From the NCBI GenBank assembly GCA_011365025.1, contig RDOF01000003.1:90040-154039 (forward strand): a stretch of 64,000 nucleotides of DNA. The letters are read 5' to 3'. Each line of letters opens with the position of its first letter. Positions within the stretch are counted from its first letter, which is position 1. The stretch comes from Candidatus Thorarchaeota archaeon. GTDB lineage: Archaea > Asgardarchaeota > Thorarchaeia > Thorarchaeales > Thorarchaeaceae. Shown in pieces: positions 54,843 to 63,333 of the stretch. Made by a program: the position numbers and the translations under genes. The notes beneath the pieces were generated by a model. The model saw only the letters and a list, made by a program, of their open reading frames with translations. It did no database searches and was not told where the DNA came from.

Positions 54843-55379
54843 CTAAGAGTAATTGTATGCACATACATCCAAACCGAATTTGAGTAGCATATAATGGAGG
54901 TGAGGATATTGAGTACTATGCAATAAGGTGGCTAGTTCATCACCAGGTTCTACTCGTTGGCCAATTGTTGCACCAATCAGACTGCTTTGAAGCGAGTTGT
55001 TTGTATCATCTTGAAACCCCGGTTCTAGAACCAGCTTCACACTCCATCCCCAATTGACTGCTATTGAGATGTCGAAGAGCACATTCCCTGCATATGGGTT
55101 GACATTTTCACTTAGTCCTACAATCATACCTTTGACCGGTGATACGATTGTAGCATCATCGGAAATGACCAAATCAATCCCATTGTGGAACACTCCTGGC
55201 TCTCCCCAGTCTGGCATGTGGTATGCAGATAGCCGATCGATGTTATCAGATTCCAGAATTGGGAACTCCAGACTGGGCGTATCGAATCCTGGGGCTATTC
55301 CCATGATAATTGTATACGCACCTACACTGAGAACGACAAGTATAGGCAGTGTGAGGAGGATTTTCTTCTTTCTGTTCAT
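54843..55379 (-). CDS. M23/LytM-like secreted peptidase domain, apparently truncated
   Basis: 178 residues from the ATG at 55379 (GAGGAG about five bases upstream). An N-terminal hydrophobic segment (LLTLPILVVLSVGAYTII) is followed by an M23-like fold with FHNGIDLVISDDATIVSPVKG and the ending PHLHYMLLKFGL. HxGxD and HLH match the zinc and catalytic motifs of LytM-type endopeptidases. It stops at a TAG just before what looks like its own C-terminal anchor. M23 enzymes cut peptidoglycan or other glycine-rich links; archaeal substrates are unclear. Confidence 0.65.
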   Translation of the reverse strand: MNRKKKILLTLPILVVLSVGAYTIIMGIAPGFDTPSLEFPILESDNIDRLSAYHMPDWGEPGVFHNGIDLVISDDATIVSPVKGMIVGLSENVNPYAGNVLFDISIAVNWGWSVKLVLEPGFQDDTNNSLQSSLIGATIGQRVEPGDELATLLHSTQYPHLHYMLLKFGLDVCAYNYS

Positions 55380-55506
55380 GCGCAGCTCCTCAAGCAAGCA
55401 TCTCACTCTGCAACATAAGCTTTCTTTGCCCTTGTATCAACAAGCTGAAGCTTGAAACGACTTATTTATCAGGAGCTGAAATGCAGGTCAATCTTGGGCA
55501 AAGGAA

Positions 55507-56175
55507 TTGCCTTCGTTGGTTGGGAGCATGAAGAACTACTTGGCCATAGTACTGCAAGTGGCGGGCTTTCTCATGTTGATTTGGAGCGCTCTTTTTGGAT
55601 ATACCTTGGGAAATCTCACATGGTTCAGCGAACCCAATTTCGTGCTTTCGACCTACCTGCAGTACAATGCTATGGTGATGAATGCCTTTCTCGTGATGCT
55701 CGGATCTTTGCTCTTATGCACCGGTCTTCTCTTGCAATGCAAGGAACTCTCGGAATGGGCATTTGTAACTGGCGTGGCATTTTTCGCACTATTTCTGGTC
55801 AGTATACTTAGACTTGTACTGTTCCCTCCAAATTGGGGAATTCCAAGAAGCGGCTTTCAGTTGGAGATGCTAGTTGCTTTCGAGATGCTATTCGCAATTG
55901 CCACTGGTTTAGCATTGTTTGGGGTGCTATGCTTTGGATTGAGCCTTAGAGCGAATTCCCGAATGGAGGTGTCCCGCTCACTATCCCTTTTCCTTATGAT
56001 TTCAATTCTATTCGTTGGACTAATGGTCATTCGAGGGTCTCTTTCATTCCCTATAGCTCATGGTATCATTCCATACCCTGTCCTTGGAGATTGTTCGATT
56101 CTCCTCCTGCTGCCGTATTCTATTGGATTGATGATGACAATCCTTTGGCTCTATGAAACAAAGAGGGTGTTGTAG
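55507..56175 (+). CDS. Six-helix membrane protein
   Basis: 222 residues, six hydrophobic segments and little else; short charged loops. No catalytic or transport motif recognised. The ATG at 55528 with GGGAG nearby is a plausible alternative start. Probably co-directional with the methyltransferase downstream, which begins nine bases after its stop in the open frame. Confidence 0.5.
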   Translation: MPSLVGSMKNYLAIVLQVAGFLMLIWSALFGYTLGNLTWFSEPNFVLSTYLQYNAMVMNAFLVMLGSLLLCTGLLLQCKELSEWAFVTGVAFFALFLVSILRLVLFPPNWGIPRSGFQLEMLVAFEMLFAIATGLALFGVLCFGLSLRANSRMEVSRSLSLFLMISILFVGLMVIRGSLSFPIAHGIIPYPVLGDCSILLLLPYSIGLMMTILWLYETKRVL

Positions 56176-56268
56176 AAACTCTGGATGCCATTTGTTCTGT
56201 ATAATCCATCAGATGACAATTCCACGCCAATCGCAGAGCATTTATTGTGCTACCCCCGGTCAACTACC

Positions 56269-57084
56269 ATGGCTGACCTAGAGCGGTATTTCGAAACGAA
56301 CCGAGAGATGTGGGACAAGTTTGCAAAGGCCCATCTCACATCGAAGGCCTACAAGACCGAAGAATTCCTCCAAGGCAAAACCACACTGAATTCCATCGAA
56401 TTAGAAGAGGTGGGTGATGTGAAGGGAAAGACCATGCTCCACCTGCAATGCCACTTTGGACTAGATACCCTCTCATGGGCTCGTGAGGGGGCGATAGTCA
56501 CAGGTGTTGACTTCTCAGGAGTGGCTATTGACTTAGCTCGGAAGCTAGCTGAGGAAAGCAGTGTGGACGCTCGGTTCATCCAAGCAAACATCTATGATCT
56601 TCCCAACTTGCTTGACGAGAAGTTTGACATAGTCTTTACTTCCTATGGGGTACATTGTTGGCTAAACGACCTTAATCGATGGGCTGAGATTGCGGCGTTC
56701 TTTCTCAAGTCTGATGGGCTGTTTTACATTGTGGAGAATCACCCGCTTATGTGGGTGTTTGACTGGGATGCCAGAGATGACTTTCGGCTAGCCCGCAGCT
56801 ATTTCCATAGCCCTGAGCCGTACGAATTCCAAGTGGATGCTTCGTACGCAGGACCCAAGATTGACGCGCAATCCGACTACGAATGGGCACATGGCTTGGG
56901 TTCTGTTATCACGGCAATCGTCAATGCCGACCTACGTATAGAGTTTCTACACGAGTTTCCAATTTCGCCCACCCAGCAATTCCCATTTCTAATACAACGC
57001 GAAGATGGATACTGGGTTTACAAAAACTCGGAGATACAACTACCCTTGGTGTATTCAATCAGGGCAGTCAAGATCAAAGAATGA
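56269..57084 (+). CDS. Class I SAM-dependent methyltransferase
   Basis: 271 residues from the ATG at 56269; the frame opens 28 codons earlier. The SAM loop MLHLQCHFGLDTLSWA and the acidic residue in VTGVDFSGVAIDLARK are clear. FTSYGVHCWLNDLNRWAEIA then LKSDGLFYIVENHPLMWVFD follow the family layout. The Cys and His in the SAM loop are a recurrent variant of this subgroup. Substrate unknown. Confidence 0.8.
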   Translation: MADLERYFETNREMWDKFAKAHLTSKAYKTEEFLQGKTTLNSIELEEVGDVKGKTMLHLQCHFGLDTLSWAREGAIVTGVDFSGVAIDLARKLAEESSVDARFIQANIYDLPNLLDEKFDIVFTSYGVHCWLNDLNRWAEIAAFFLKSDGLFYIVENHPLMWVFDWDARDDFRLARSYFHSPEPYEFQVDASYAGPKIDAQSDYEWAHGLGSVITAIVNADLRIEFLHEFPISPTQQFPFLIQREDGYWVYKNSEIQLPLVYSIRAVKIKE

Positions 57085-57152
57085 CTGCCCCTTCATGGAC
57101 CGCACATGGGCTTGACCAAACATGGCAACTAGCCGAATGATTAATATCCCGC

Positions 57153-57632
57153 CTAAAGAGGAATCCACTTCCTTACTTCTTTCTTATAGTCTTGGAATGC
57201 ACTGCCAAATCTCTCTTCCAGTTTCTTCTCTTCGTAATTCGCCAATGTATTATAAAAAGCAAAGGCTGCTATCCATACCACTAAAGATGCAAGCGACAGA
57301 GTGAGGACTGAAAGACCAAGATATACAAGAAAGGTTCCGAGGTACATGGGATGTCTAACACGGCCATACACTCCTTCTTTCGCCAAGCCTTCGACATGAG
57401 CATCAAAGAGATCCTTGTGAGACGCATTCATGAAATAGACCGATACTCCCAAGATTATCACTCCTAGGGGGACATGCAACCAGAGCAACACGGGAGATGA
57501 TAGGAATGTGGTGAAGCGAAAGACAAAGGAGTCCAGTATCCAGACAGTAAAGAACACGATCATCAGAATCGTTTGATTGTTGTGACTACCTGGCATCTCT
57601 CCAGTCAGGTGGTCATGATTGTACTTGGGCAT
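57153..57632 (-). CDS. Isoprenylcysteine/phospholipid methyltransferase-like membrane protein
   Basis: 159 residues, about four membrane helices. The catalytic region reads GVYGRVRHPMYLGTFLVYLG followed by NYEEKKLEERFGSAFQDYKK, the same RHPxY/E...F...Y layout as the protein at 25560. A smaller core enzyme lacking the N-terminal extension. Methylates a membrane-associated substrate with SAM; identity unknown. Confidence 0.75.
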   Translation of the reverse strand: MPKYNHDHLTGEMPGSHNNQTILMIVFFTVWILDSFVFRFTTFLSSPVLLWLHVPLGVIILGVSVYFMNASHKDLFDAHVEGLAKEGVYGRVRHPMYLGTFLVYLGLSVLTLSLASLVVWIAAFAFYNTLANYEEKKLEERFGSAFQDYKKEVRKWIPL

Positions 57633-57665
57633 AGTATTTCGTTAGAAGATTGGCAGAGGCTTCTA

Positions 57666-58214
57666 TTATGATTGACGATTAGCGTCATTGCCCAGGAGTT
57701 CAGCAACTCTAACAATCTCGCTCCCATGTCGGTCCCACTCCGTCCAATAGAATGATGTGAAGACTGCTTTGGCAACCGGCTTGCTCAGGTATCCTTGTAT
57801 CTCTTTGCGATCTTCTCTACTTATTTGTTCCAAGACAGCTCGAAGTCCAGTGAGGATACGTCTCGATGCATTGGCAACAGGAGAAATCTCAGATCCCCAA
57901 TCAGTCGCGTATTTGAACATGCGTGACCGGTATGCCTCGGCACCTAGATGAGCATTAACAAGTGATTCAATAATTAGGGCAAGGTTTTGAGGATGAAGCT
58001 CGCCTTCCATCCTGATTCCTGCTTGAAGGGCTTTCATTACTGGCTCTGCAGCCTGACAGAACTCCCTCTCAATAGGTGTTTCTAGATATCCAAGCATTTC
58101 ATCATCATTTTCCAAGACCAGTATATCCTTGCCACGGATTGCAGTCTTAATGGCTGCTGAAGCTTCTAGTAGCCTGAGGAATGGTCCACTAGTATCATCC
58201 ATCTCATGCGGCAT
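57666..58214 (-). CDS. Uncharacterised soluble helical protein
   Basis: 182 residues, almost entirely helical, with no membrane segment or catalytic motif. Segments such as QAAEPVMKALQAGIRMEGEL and SRMFKYATDWGSEI suggest a helical bundle. No family recognised. ATG start with GGGGAAG near it. Convergent with the ICMT-like gene. Confidence 0.5.
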   Translation of the reverse strand: MPHEMDDTSGPFLRLLEASAAIKTAIRGKDILVLENDDEMLGYLETPIEREFCQAAEPVMKALQAGIRMEGELHPQNLALIIESLVNAHLGAEAYRSRMFKYATDWGSEISPVANASRRILTGLRAVLEQISREDRKEIQGYLSKPVAKAVFTSFYWTEWDRHGSEIVRVAELLGNDANRQS

Positions 58215-58331
58215 CTTCCCCTAAAGTCTGTTCTGCTAATTGATAAGAGTTGATGGTATCCAGAGATTGCGCGAAGAAGGTCCTCGTTTTCGTGTGTTAT
58301 GTAATCCTATTATTCACCAAAACATTTACCA

Positions 58332-58352
58332 ATTTTGAGCAAAATATTTAAT
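58332..58352 (+). promoter_or_regulatory. Promoter with ATTTTG-AG-CAAAAT inverted repeat
   Basis: A perfect 6-bp inverted repeat (58332-58345) directly abuts a TATA-like TATTTAAT (58345-58352). The ATG at 58385 is about 35 bases further. The gene starts with an ArsR-type HTH, so it may regulate itself. Confidence 0.45.
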
Positions 58353-58384
58353 AACATCTGTCCGTTTCTTTTACCAGAGAGAAG

Positions 58385-59770
58385 ATGCCTGCTGAACGAA
58401 TTGACGACGTCCAGACTGCCGAAACCCTGCTTAGTTACGATGAGGACCTTGTCCGAATCTTGGGTGCCTTTGCAAATGAAACGCGTCTTCGAATTCTATC
58501 AATGCTCCTTCATGAAAGGAGGGACTTCAGCGACCTTCAAGCCCAGATAGGGATCAGTAAGACTGCTTTGGCGAAGCATCTCAATGTGCTTGTTTCGGCA
58601 GGGGCTATTGAGCGAGTGGAACGCGGAATATATCGAATAAGCCATGATGCAGCAGACTCTCTCAGAAGCATAGGTCAGACCTACCTTCGGTCCAGATCGC
58701 GACGGCTATCTGATGTGGCTAGAAGAGCCGAACTCTATTCGTTAGCCCGTAGGAAGGAGGGTGTGAAAATGAAGAAATATGAAGTAAAGAAGAAAGCAGA
58801 GTTGCTGCCAACATGGATCTCCTATATAGGAGCAACTACTGGTGTTCTCAACTCACTTGGTGTAGATGTGGATCGGGCAGATGTTGCTGGCTACACAGGA
58901 TATGCCTTTGTGGTGAATGTGAGCAAGGAGGGTACGTGTCCCTCTGGGCCAACCGCACATGATGCCTTCTTTGAGTTTCCAAGAGGCTTTGAAGCACTCG
59001 GGTGGAAGGTTGACTTCAGTCACAAGCAAGTCGATGGATGTGGGTTTGAAGCCGGAAAGGAACTGACTGAAGGGCAGAAACAGCTGGCATTGAATCACTA
59101 TGAGGACGTTTCAAGAATGCTACATACTACAGAGCGTCCTGTTGTGATTTGGGGGGCTCCAGTTCCGGAATTTGCTGTTGTCAATGGAGTGGATGATGGT
59201 AAGTATATTGTCAGTTCGATTAGAGGTCATCTGGGTCAGCCTGACGACCCTCTGAATTATGATCAGTTACAAGCACCCGGAGGTGTCATGCTCATATCCT
59301 TCAAGGAACAGCTTGAGAAACCTGGCGTCACGACGGCAGATCTTCAAGCACTTGCTCGAGCCATTGACATCGCCAAAGGCAAGTATGTTGAGGACTTCGG
59401 ATACGTTATGGGTCCAGATGCGCTTGAGGTATGGGCCAAGAATCTCAAGACCAAAGAGGCGCTGTATGGTGGCAATGCATATGTGGGTGCATGCACTCAG
59501 GAAGTGTTTGCCTGGGCTGAGATGTTTCTCTCTAGGATGGCAAAGCGTCACAAGGGCAAAGCACAAACCAAGTTTCTGGAGAGCGCTGCAGCAGACTTTA
59601 GCAAGGCGCAAAGAATCATGGATGATTTCACTAAGCTTTTCCCCTTCTCATGGGAACGCGAGTTCCAGAATGGCGATCGAGACTCAGGAGCGAAGATCCT
59701 GCTGAAGGCCAAGGAGTATTTCGAACAGGCGATATCCTTTATGGAAACGGCCCATACTGGATGGCAGTAG
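58385..59770 (+). CDS. ArsR-type winged helix fused to an uncharacterised C-terminal domain
   Basis: 461 residues. Residues about 15-95 form a winged helix (LGAFANETRLRILSMLLHER, then SKTALAKHLNVLVSAGAIER). The remaining 350 residues start with GYTGYAFVVNVSKEGTCPSG, which has some resemblance to C39/BtrH-type cysteine-protease-like folds, but this is uncertain. Later segments include ALNHYEDVSRMLHTTERPVV and a helical end. The layout suggests a one-component regulator whose large domain senses or processes a ligand. Confidence 0.6.
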   Translation: MPAERIDDVQTAETLLSYDEDLVRILGAFANETRLRILSMLLHERRDFSDLQAQIGISKTALAKHLNVLVSAGAIERVERGIYRISHDAADSLRSIGQTYLRSRSRRLSDVARRAELYSLARRKEGVKMKKYEVKKKAELLPTWISYIGATTGVLNSLGVDVDRADVAGYTGYAFVVNVSKEGTCPSGPTAHDAFFEFPRGFEALGWKVDFSHKQVDGCGFEAGKELTEGQKQLALNHYEDVSRMLHTTERPVVIWGAPVPEFAVVNGVDDGKYIVSSIRGHLGQPDDPLNYDQLQAPGGVMLISFKEQLEKPGVTTADLQALARAIDIAKGKYVEDFGYVMGPDALEVWAKNLKTKEALYGGNAYVGACTQEVFAWAEMFLSRMAKRHKGKAQTKFLESAAADFSKAQRIMDDFTKLFPFSWEREFQNGDRDSGAKILLKAKEYFEQAISFMETAHTGWQ

Positions 59771-59805
59771 TATCCTGTAGAGCAAATCCGGGAAGAGGGG
59801 GGTCT

Positions 59806-60114
59806 CTAAAGGACCCCTCCCCAGAAGGTCACTATATATACAGCCTCACTTGGGAAATAGACAAGGGCCACAAAGGGCACTCTAACTACGTTCTTGGGTA
59901 CTTCATCAAGAGGCATTGATTCGCCCAAATAGTTGTACATTGCATCCGCCCCTCCCAATGACTCCGTTACGACGTTAATTGCATATTCATCGGTTATCCA
60001 AGGTGCCCATGCAAGGATGGTCCCAAATACGACCAAGCCAACTACTAGAATGGCCTTGCTCCTGGAAATATACGGTGTCAATTTCCTCTCGCCTTTCAAT
60101 TTCCGAGTTTTCAT
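59806..60114 (-). CDS. Small membrane-anchored extracellular protein
   Basis: 102 residues. A basic N-terminus precedes one hydrophobic helix (ISRSKAILVVGLVVFGTILAWA, about 17-38), which may be a signal anchor. The rest is likely outside, with VPFVALVYFP and VYIVTFWGG. No family recognised. Convergent with the winged-helix fusion. Confidence 0.45.
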   Translation of the reverse strand: MKTRKLKGERKLTPYISRSKAILVVGLVVFGTILAWAPWITDEYAINVVTESLGGADAMYNYLGESMPLDEVPKNVVRVPFVALVYFPSEAVYIVTFWGGVL

Positions 60115-60231
60115 TCCATATTGAGGAGCCGTTTCTAATCTGCCTTTTCATTGAGATGGAACCGCACTTCTGACTACAAGATGGCATCCAATTAGCAACG
60201 CTTTTACCAAATCCTATAGGAAAGGGACATT

Positions 60232-60651
60232 ATGAAGAGTCATACCAAGTACCTGACATTCAATGTTCCAGCACGAATGGATTTTATTCACATCACCCCG
60301 AAGGTTCAGGAAGCGGTAGCCGAGAGTGGCGTGCAAGAAGGGCTATGTCTCGTTAATGCAATGCATATCACAGCTAGCGTATTCATTAACGACAATGAGA
60401 GCGGACTTCATGCAGACTACAAGCGATGGCTTGAGGAGCTTGCACCTCATGAACCCATTAGCCGCTATCAACACAATCGTACGGGTGAAGATAATGGGGA
60501 TGCCCACCACAAACGGCAGATTATGGGTCGCGAAGTTGTTGTTGCGATAACAAGGGGCAGACTAGATCTTGGGCCCTGGGAGGCAATTTTCTATGGAGAG
60601 TTTGATGGGCGTCGGCCGAAGCGTGTTTTAGTGAAGATTATTGGGGAATAG
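60232..60651 (+). CDS. yjbQ: YjbQ-family protein (UPF0047)
   Basis: 139 residues with the UPF0047 layout: [18 protein letters not shown] near the N-terminus, [37 protein letters not shown] and [21 protein letters not shown] at the end. Members have been linked to secondary thiamin-phosphate synthase activity or protein folding. The His-rich middle loop is intact. ATG with GGAAAGGG upstream. Confidence 0.9.
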   Translation: MKSHTKYLTFNVPARMDFIHITPKVQEAVAESGVQEGLCLVNAMHITASVFINDNESGLHADYKRWLEELAPHEPISRYQHNRTGEDNGDAHHKRQIMGREVVVAITRGRLDLGPWEAIFYGEFDGRRPKRVLVKIIGE

Positions 60652-60690
60652 CAGCGCTTACACTTGCATTACGCTCTTACATTATCACAT

Positions 60691-60717
60691 ACTTATATAT
60701 GGATAGTATGTAATACT
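60691..60717 (+). promoter_or_regulatory. Promoter of the RHH regulator with an AGTAT-GTA-ATACT palindrome
   Basis: TATA-like ACTTATATATGG at 60691-60702 is followed by AGTAT-GTA-ATACT (60705-60717), which contains a TGTAAT half-site (60709-60714). Another ATTACG lies upstream at 60668. These positions fit autoregulation by the ribbon-helix-helix protein starting at 60778 (inferred). Confidence 0.45.
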
Positions 60718-60777
60718 GGAGGGTGTTAGTTTACACGTTTCGTGAATGCACTTCCAACCTGTTGAGAGGCAAGAACT

Positions 60778-61116
60778 ATGTCGAAGAAGAAAAAGGTCGA
60801 AGAGGAACAAGAGCAGGACCTTGGCCTAAGGGCTGAGATGCGAAAGAAACTTACTGCCGGAGTTGAAAGAACCGGAACAAGAGATGTCTCTGTAATGACC
60901 AGACTTAGTCAAGATCTGGTGGATATCCTTGACAATTTAGTCAAGCTTGGTCTCTTCAAGAGCAGGTCGGATGCAGTAGCAGCAATAGTAGAAAGAACTC
61001 TTCTCTCTCAACGTGAGTCATTTGAGCAGCTGAAGAATCAAGTGGAGAAACTGGAGAAGATTCAGGGTGACGCATTAGATATTGCTCTGAGGGCCTTGGA
61101 AGGAGGACAGGAATAA
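60778..61116 (+). CDS. Ribbon-helix-helix DNA-binding regulator
   Basis: 112 residues. A basic/acidic N-terminus, then the RHH fold (about 38-75): strand DVSVMTRLSQDLVDILDNLV, the turn LFKSRSDAVAAIVER, and a C-terminal coiled coil (FEQLKNQVEKLEKI) that may mediate tetramer formation. CopG/MetJ-like. Targets may be the recurring TGTAAT/ATTACA half-sites. GAGG eight bases before the ATG. Confidence 0.75.
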   Translation: MSKKKKVEEEQEQDLGLRAEMRKKLTAGVERTGTRDVSVMTRLSQDLVDILDNLVKLGLFKSRSDAVAAIVERTLLSQRESFEQLKNQVEKLEKIQGDALDIALRALEGGQE

Positions 61117-61126
61117 CTCAGAACCT

Positions 61127-62608
61127 CTAAGCTTGCAGTTTCTCAAGCCTCCTGACGACTCTTTGATAGAGGGTTCTTGTTGTATCAGAGTACTCATCTA
61201 GATTTGCCTCCCTGAGAGTATCAATTGCAGCTTCCTTCAGGCCTTGTGCCACAAGATATTCTGCTTTGAGTAGGGCGTGTAGCATGATAATTCCTGGAAG
61301 GTTCTTTTCTCGTGCATGCCCTCCTAGCTTTGACATCCACGTTTCTGAAGCCTCGGAATTTCCGCGGCGCAGATTCACGTCAATCTCTGCCTTTGTAAGT
61401 GCTATGAGGAACCGGTTAATGTATATGGCCGCAGCACCGCTTGAAAGAAACTGATATCCGGGTTCCAAGGTATTCAGTGCAGTATCCGGGTCTCCCTGCG
61501 CCATTTCTAGGTATGCAGTTGCCAGCTCGCATATGGCTATGTAACCCTCTGCTCCTGCCTGAAGAGAGAGCTTCTTACAGATTTCGAGTTGTTGGGATGC
61601 TTCATCAAGCCTCTCCAGAAGTATTAGGGCCTCGGCTCGTTGAGCATAGATGTAGGGCAGTTCTTCTGCACCTTCGCCTCCGAGGACTACCGCGGTGTCA
61701 ATCCATTCAAGTCCACTCTCTCCATTTTCCAGCTCGCAATACATTCTTGAGAGTCCAAAGCTAGGCGAATCCATTATCTCTCGATAATGCTCCATCGCTG
61801 GAAAACCAAAGGTTTCTATGCTGCTTTGATAGCACTCGATGGCCAAATCGTACTCCCCCGAGGCTTCAGAGATACGTCCCATGTCATTCATAGCTTCAGC
61901 AATCTTCTGTGGAGCTCCAAAGCTCTTAGCCATTCGATAAGCCTCCTCCTGAAGCTCCATTGCCTTTCCTATATCCCATGTTTTTATCCAGCTTGATCGG
62001 GTCCATAGGAGCTGATAGATTTGAAATTGGTCATCGAATTTCTTAGCATTATCTAAACCTGTTATGTGCGAGTCATAGGCTCTTTCATGCATCTGAAAGA
62101 GAAAGCTCAGTTCACATCTAACCGTGTGTACCAGTGATGCAAAGCACTTTAGCTCCGGATTTCGCTCAAGAATTGTCATGGCCTTCTCTAGCGGTCCATA
62201 GAGTATCTTGTCATCCCCCATGTATCTATACCTCTTGTACCAAGACTTCAGACATAGAAGTTCAATAATCAGCCAGTCCTCATCGGCAAACTCAATTGCC
62301 TTGTCAATATCCAAGAATTGCCCGTCGATTCCTAATTTGTGCTGCGACGCAGTCCAGGACAAAATAATCGCGTCATTACCGAATCTTTGAAGCAGCTTTT
62401 CTCTCGCCTTCGTGGATGACAAGCGCCAGGCATGCACTGCCGCTAGATAAGCAAGGTGTGTAGGGGTTTCATATTCGCATGCCCTTTCACAAAGCTGTAG
62501 CACAAAATCGTAGTAGCTGCAGGCCCGTTTCATTATGGCTTTGACTTCAGAGGTGATTTCTTTGTCAAGGAATTGAAAGTACATGGTGATTGTGCCAAGC
62601 GGTTCCAT
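61127..62608 (-). CDS. TPR-repeat protein
   Basis: 493 residues, all helical, with several tetratricopeptide repeats: IAEAMNDMGRISEASGEYDL, IYAQRAEALILLERLDEASQ and CELATAYLEMAQGDPDTALN among them. Such superhelices bind peptides or partner proteins. No catalytic domain. It lies convergent with the RHH gene, with stops about ten bases apart. ATG start. Confidence 0.75.
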   Translation of the reverse strand: MEPLGTITMYFQFLDKEITSEVKAIMKRACSYYDFVLQLCERACEYETPTHLAYLAAVHAWRLSSTKAREKLLQRFGNDAIILSWTASQHKLGIDGQFLDIDKAIEFADEDWLIIELLCLKSWYKRYRYMGDDKILYGPLEKAMTILERNPELKCFASLVHTVRCELSFLFQMHERAYDSHITGLDNAKKFDDQFQIYQLLWTRSSWIKTWDIGKAMELQEEAYRMAKSFGAPQKIAEAMNDMGRISEASGEYDLAIECYQSSIETFGFPAMEHYREIMDSPSFGLSRMYCELENGESGLEWIDTAVVLGGEGAEELPYIYAQRAEALILLERLDEASQQLEICKKLSLQAGAEGYIAICELATAYLEMAQGDPDTALNTLEPGYQFLSSGAAAIYINRFLIALTKAEIDVNLRRGNSEASETWMSKLGGHAREKNLPGIIMLHALLKAEYLVAQGLKEAAIDTLREANLDEYSDTTRTLYQRVVRRLEKLQA

Positions 62609-62792
62609 TCCTTAGCAATCTCCAGAGCACAGATGCAGGTGAATGTTACCGCATGAACAAGAATCTAACGGTTGATGGTGCCAAATGAGGGTGGAAGCGG
62701 CCAATTCACATTCGGTATTCTAGCCAGCAAGTAGAGGAGAAATCTACATTGGAATGTACTTGCGTTTTTCCATATTCTGTTCAGCTGGCAGT

Positions 62793-63068
62793 CTAGAATC
62801 CCATCAATTGGCCTGCTTCCTTCTCATGATTGATTCCCATTCTCCAGGTGATGAAGGCCAAACCCCAGAAACAAAACATGACTCCTGCGCATGCTGCGAT
62901 TGCCAGAATCGTTACCGGATCGGTTGAAAACGCAAGCCATGCCTGTGTCTTTGCTGGTTCTCCAGCCATAATCCCCTGCCATAGTGCAACAACCTTCATG
63001 ATGAGAATCGGACCTGCCAGCAGAATCACGCTCTGCATGACAGCTATGGAGTCCTCTTCTAGTGTCAA
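62793..63068 (-). CDS. Two-helix small membrane protein
   Basis: 91 residues, TTG start with GGAGAGG about nine bases upstream. Two hydrophobic segments (VILLAGPILIMKVVALW and ILAIAACAGVMFCFWGLAFI). Some resemblance to small subunits of membrane enzymes, but no family recognised. It is divergent from the BMP-family gene; the gap between them holds the ATTACA cluster. Confidence 0.45.
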   Translation of the reverse strand: MTLEEDSIAVMQSVILLAGPILIMKVVALWQGIMAGEPAKTQAWLAFSTDPVTILAIAACAGVMFCFWGLAFITWRMGINHEKEAGQLMGF

Positions 63069-63148
63069 CTATGCTATCCTCTCCAGAACTACGCGCTTGA
63101 GGGATTGAACACCCTCAAGTGCTGCCTTCTTAGGCAGTATACATACGC

Positions 63149-63179
63149 GTAATTATGTAATAAATATTACGTTATTACA
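63149..63179. promoter_or_regulatory. Cluster of GTAAT/ATTAC half-sites
   Basis: GTAAT at 63149-63153, TGTAAT at 63156-63161, ATTACG at 63166-63171 and ATTACA at 63174-63179, all within 31 bases between two divergent genes. The same half-site appears at 42969-43005 and at 60668-60714. Confidence 0.4.
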
Positions 63180-63333
63180 TTATCCCGTTCTCGCGGTGCT
63201 TGTGTCGGTAAATCCGTGGCGGTTTTCAATACTCTCCTCTAGATTCGTCGTATCGGGGCAGTCATAGCTCGGTTAACATATATGCATGAAATGGTTTAAG
63301 ATTCAAAAGCGAAGCAGGATGCGGGAGAGAGTC

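Noticed and set aside
54843..54845. General amber recoding (for example pyrrolysine) as the explanation of the interrupted M23-like gene
   Set aside because: TAG ends several intact genes in the window, such as etfA and the giant surface protein, so TAG is a normal stop here.
59795..59819. GGGGTC/GACCCC hairpin between convergent genes as a terminator
   Set aside because: It pairs only imperfectly and no T-run follows on either strand.
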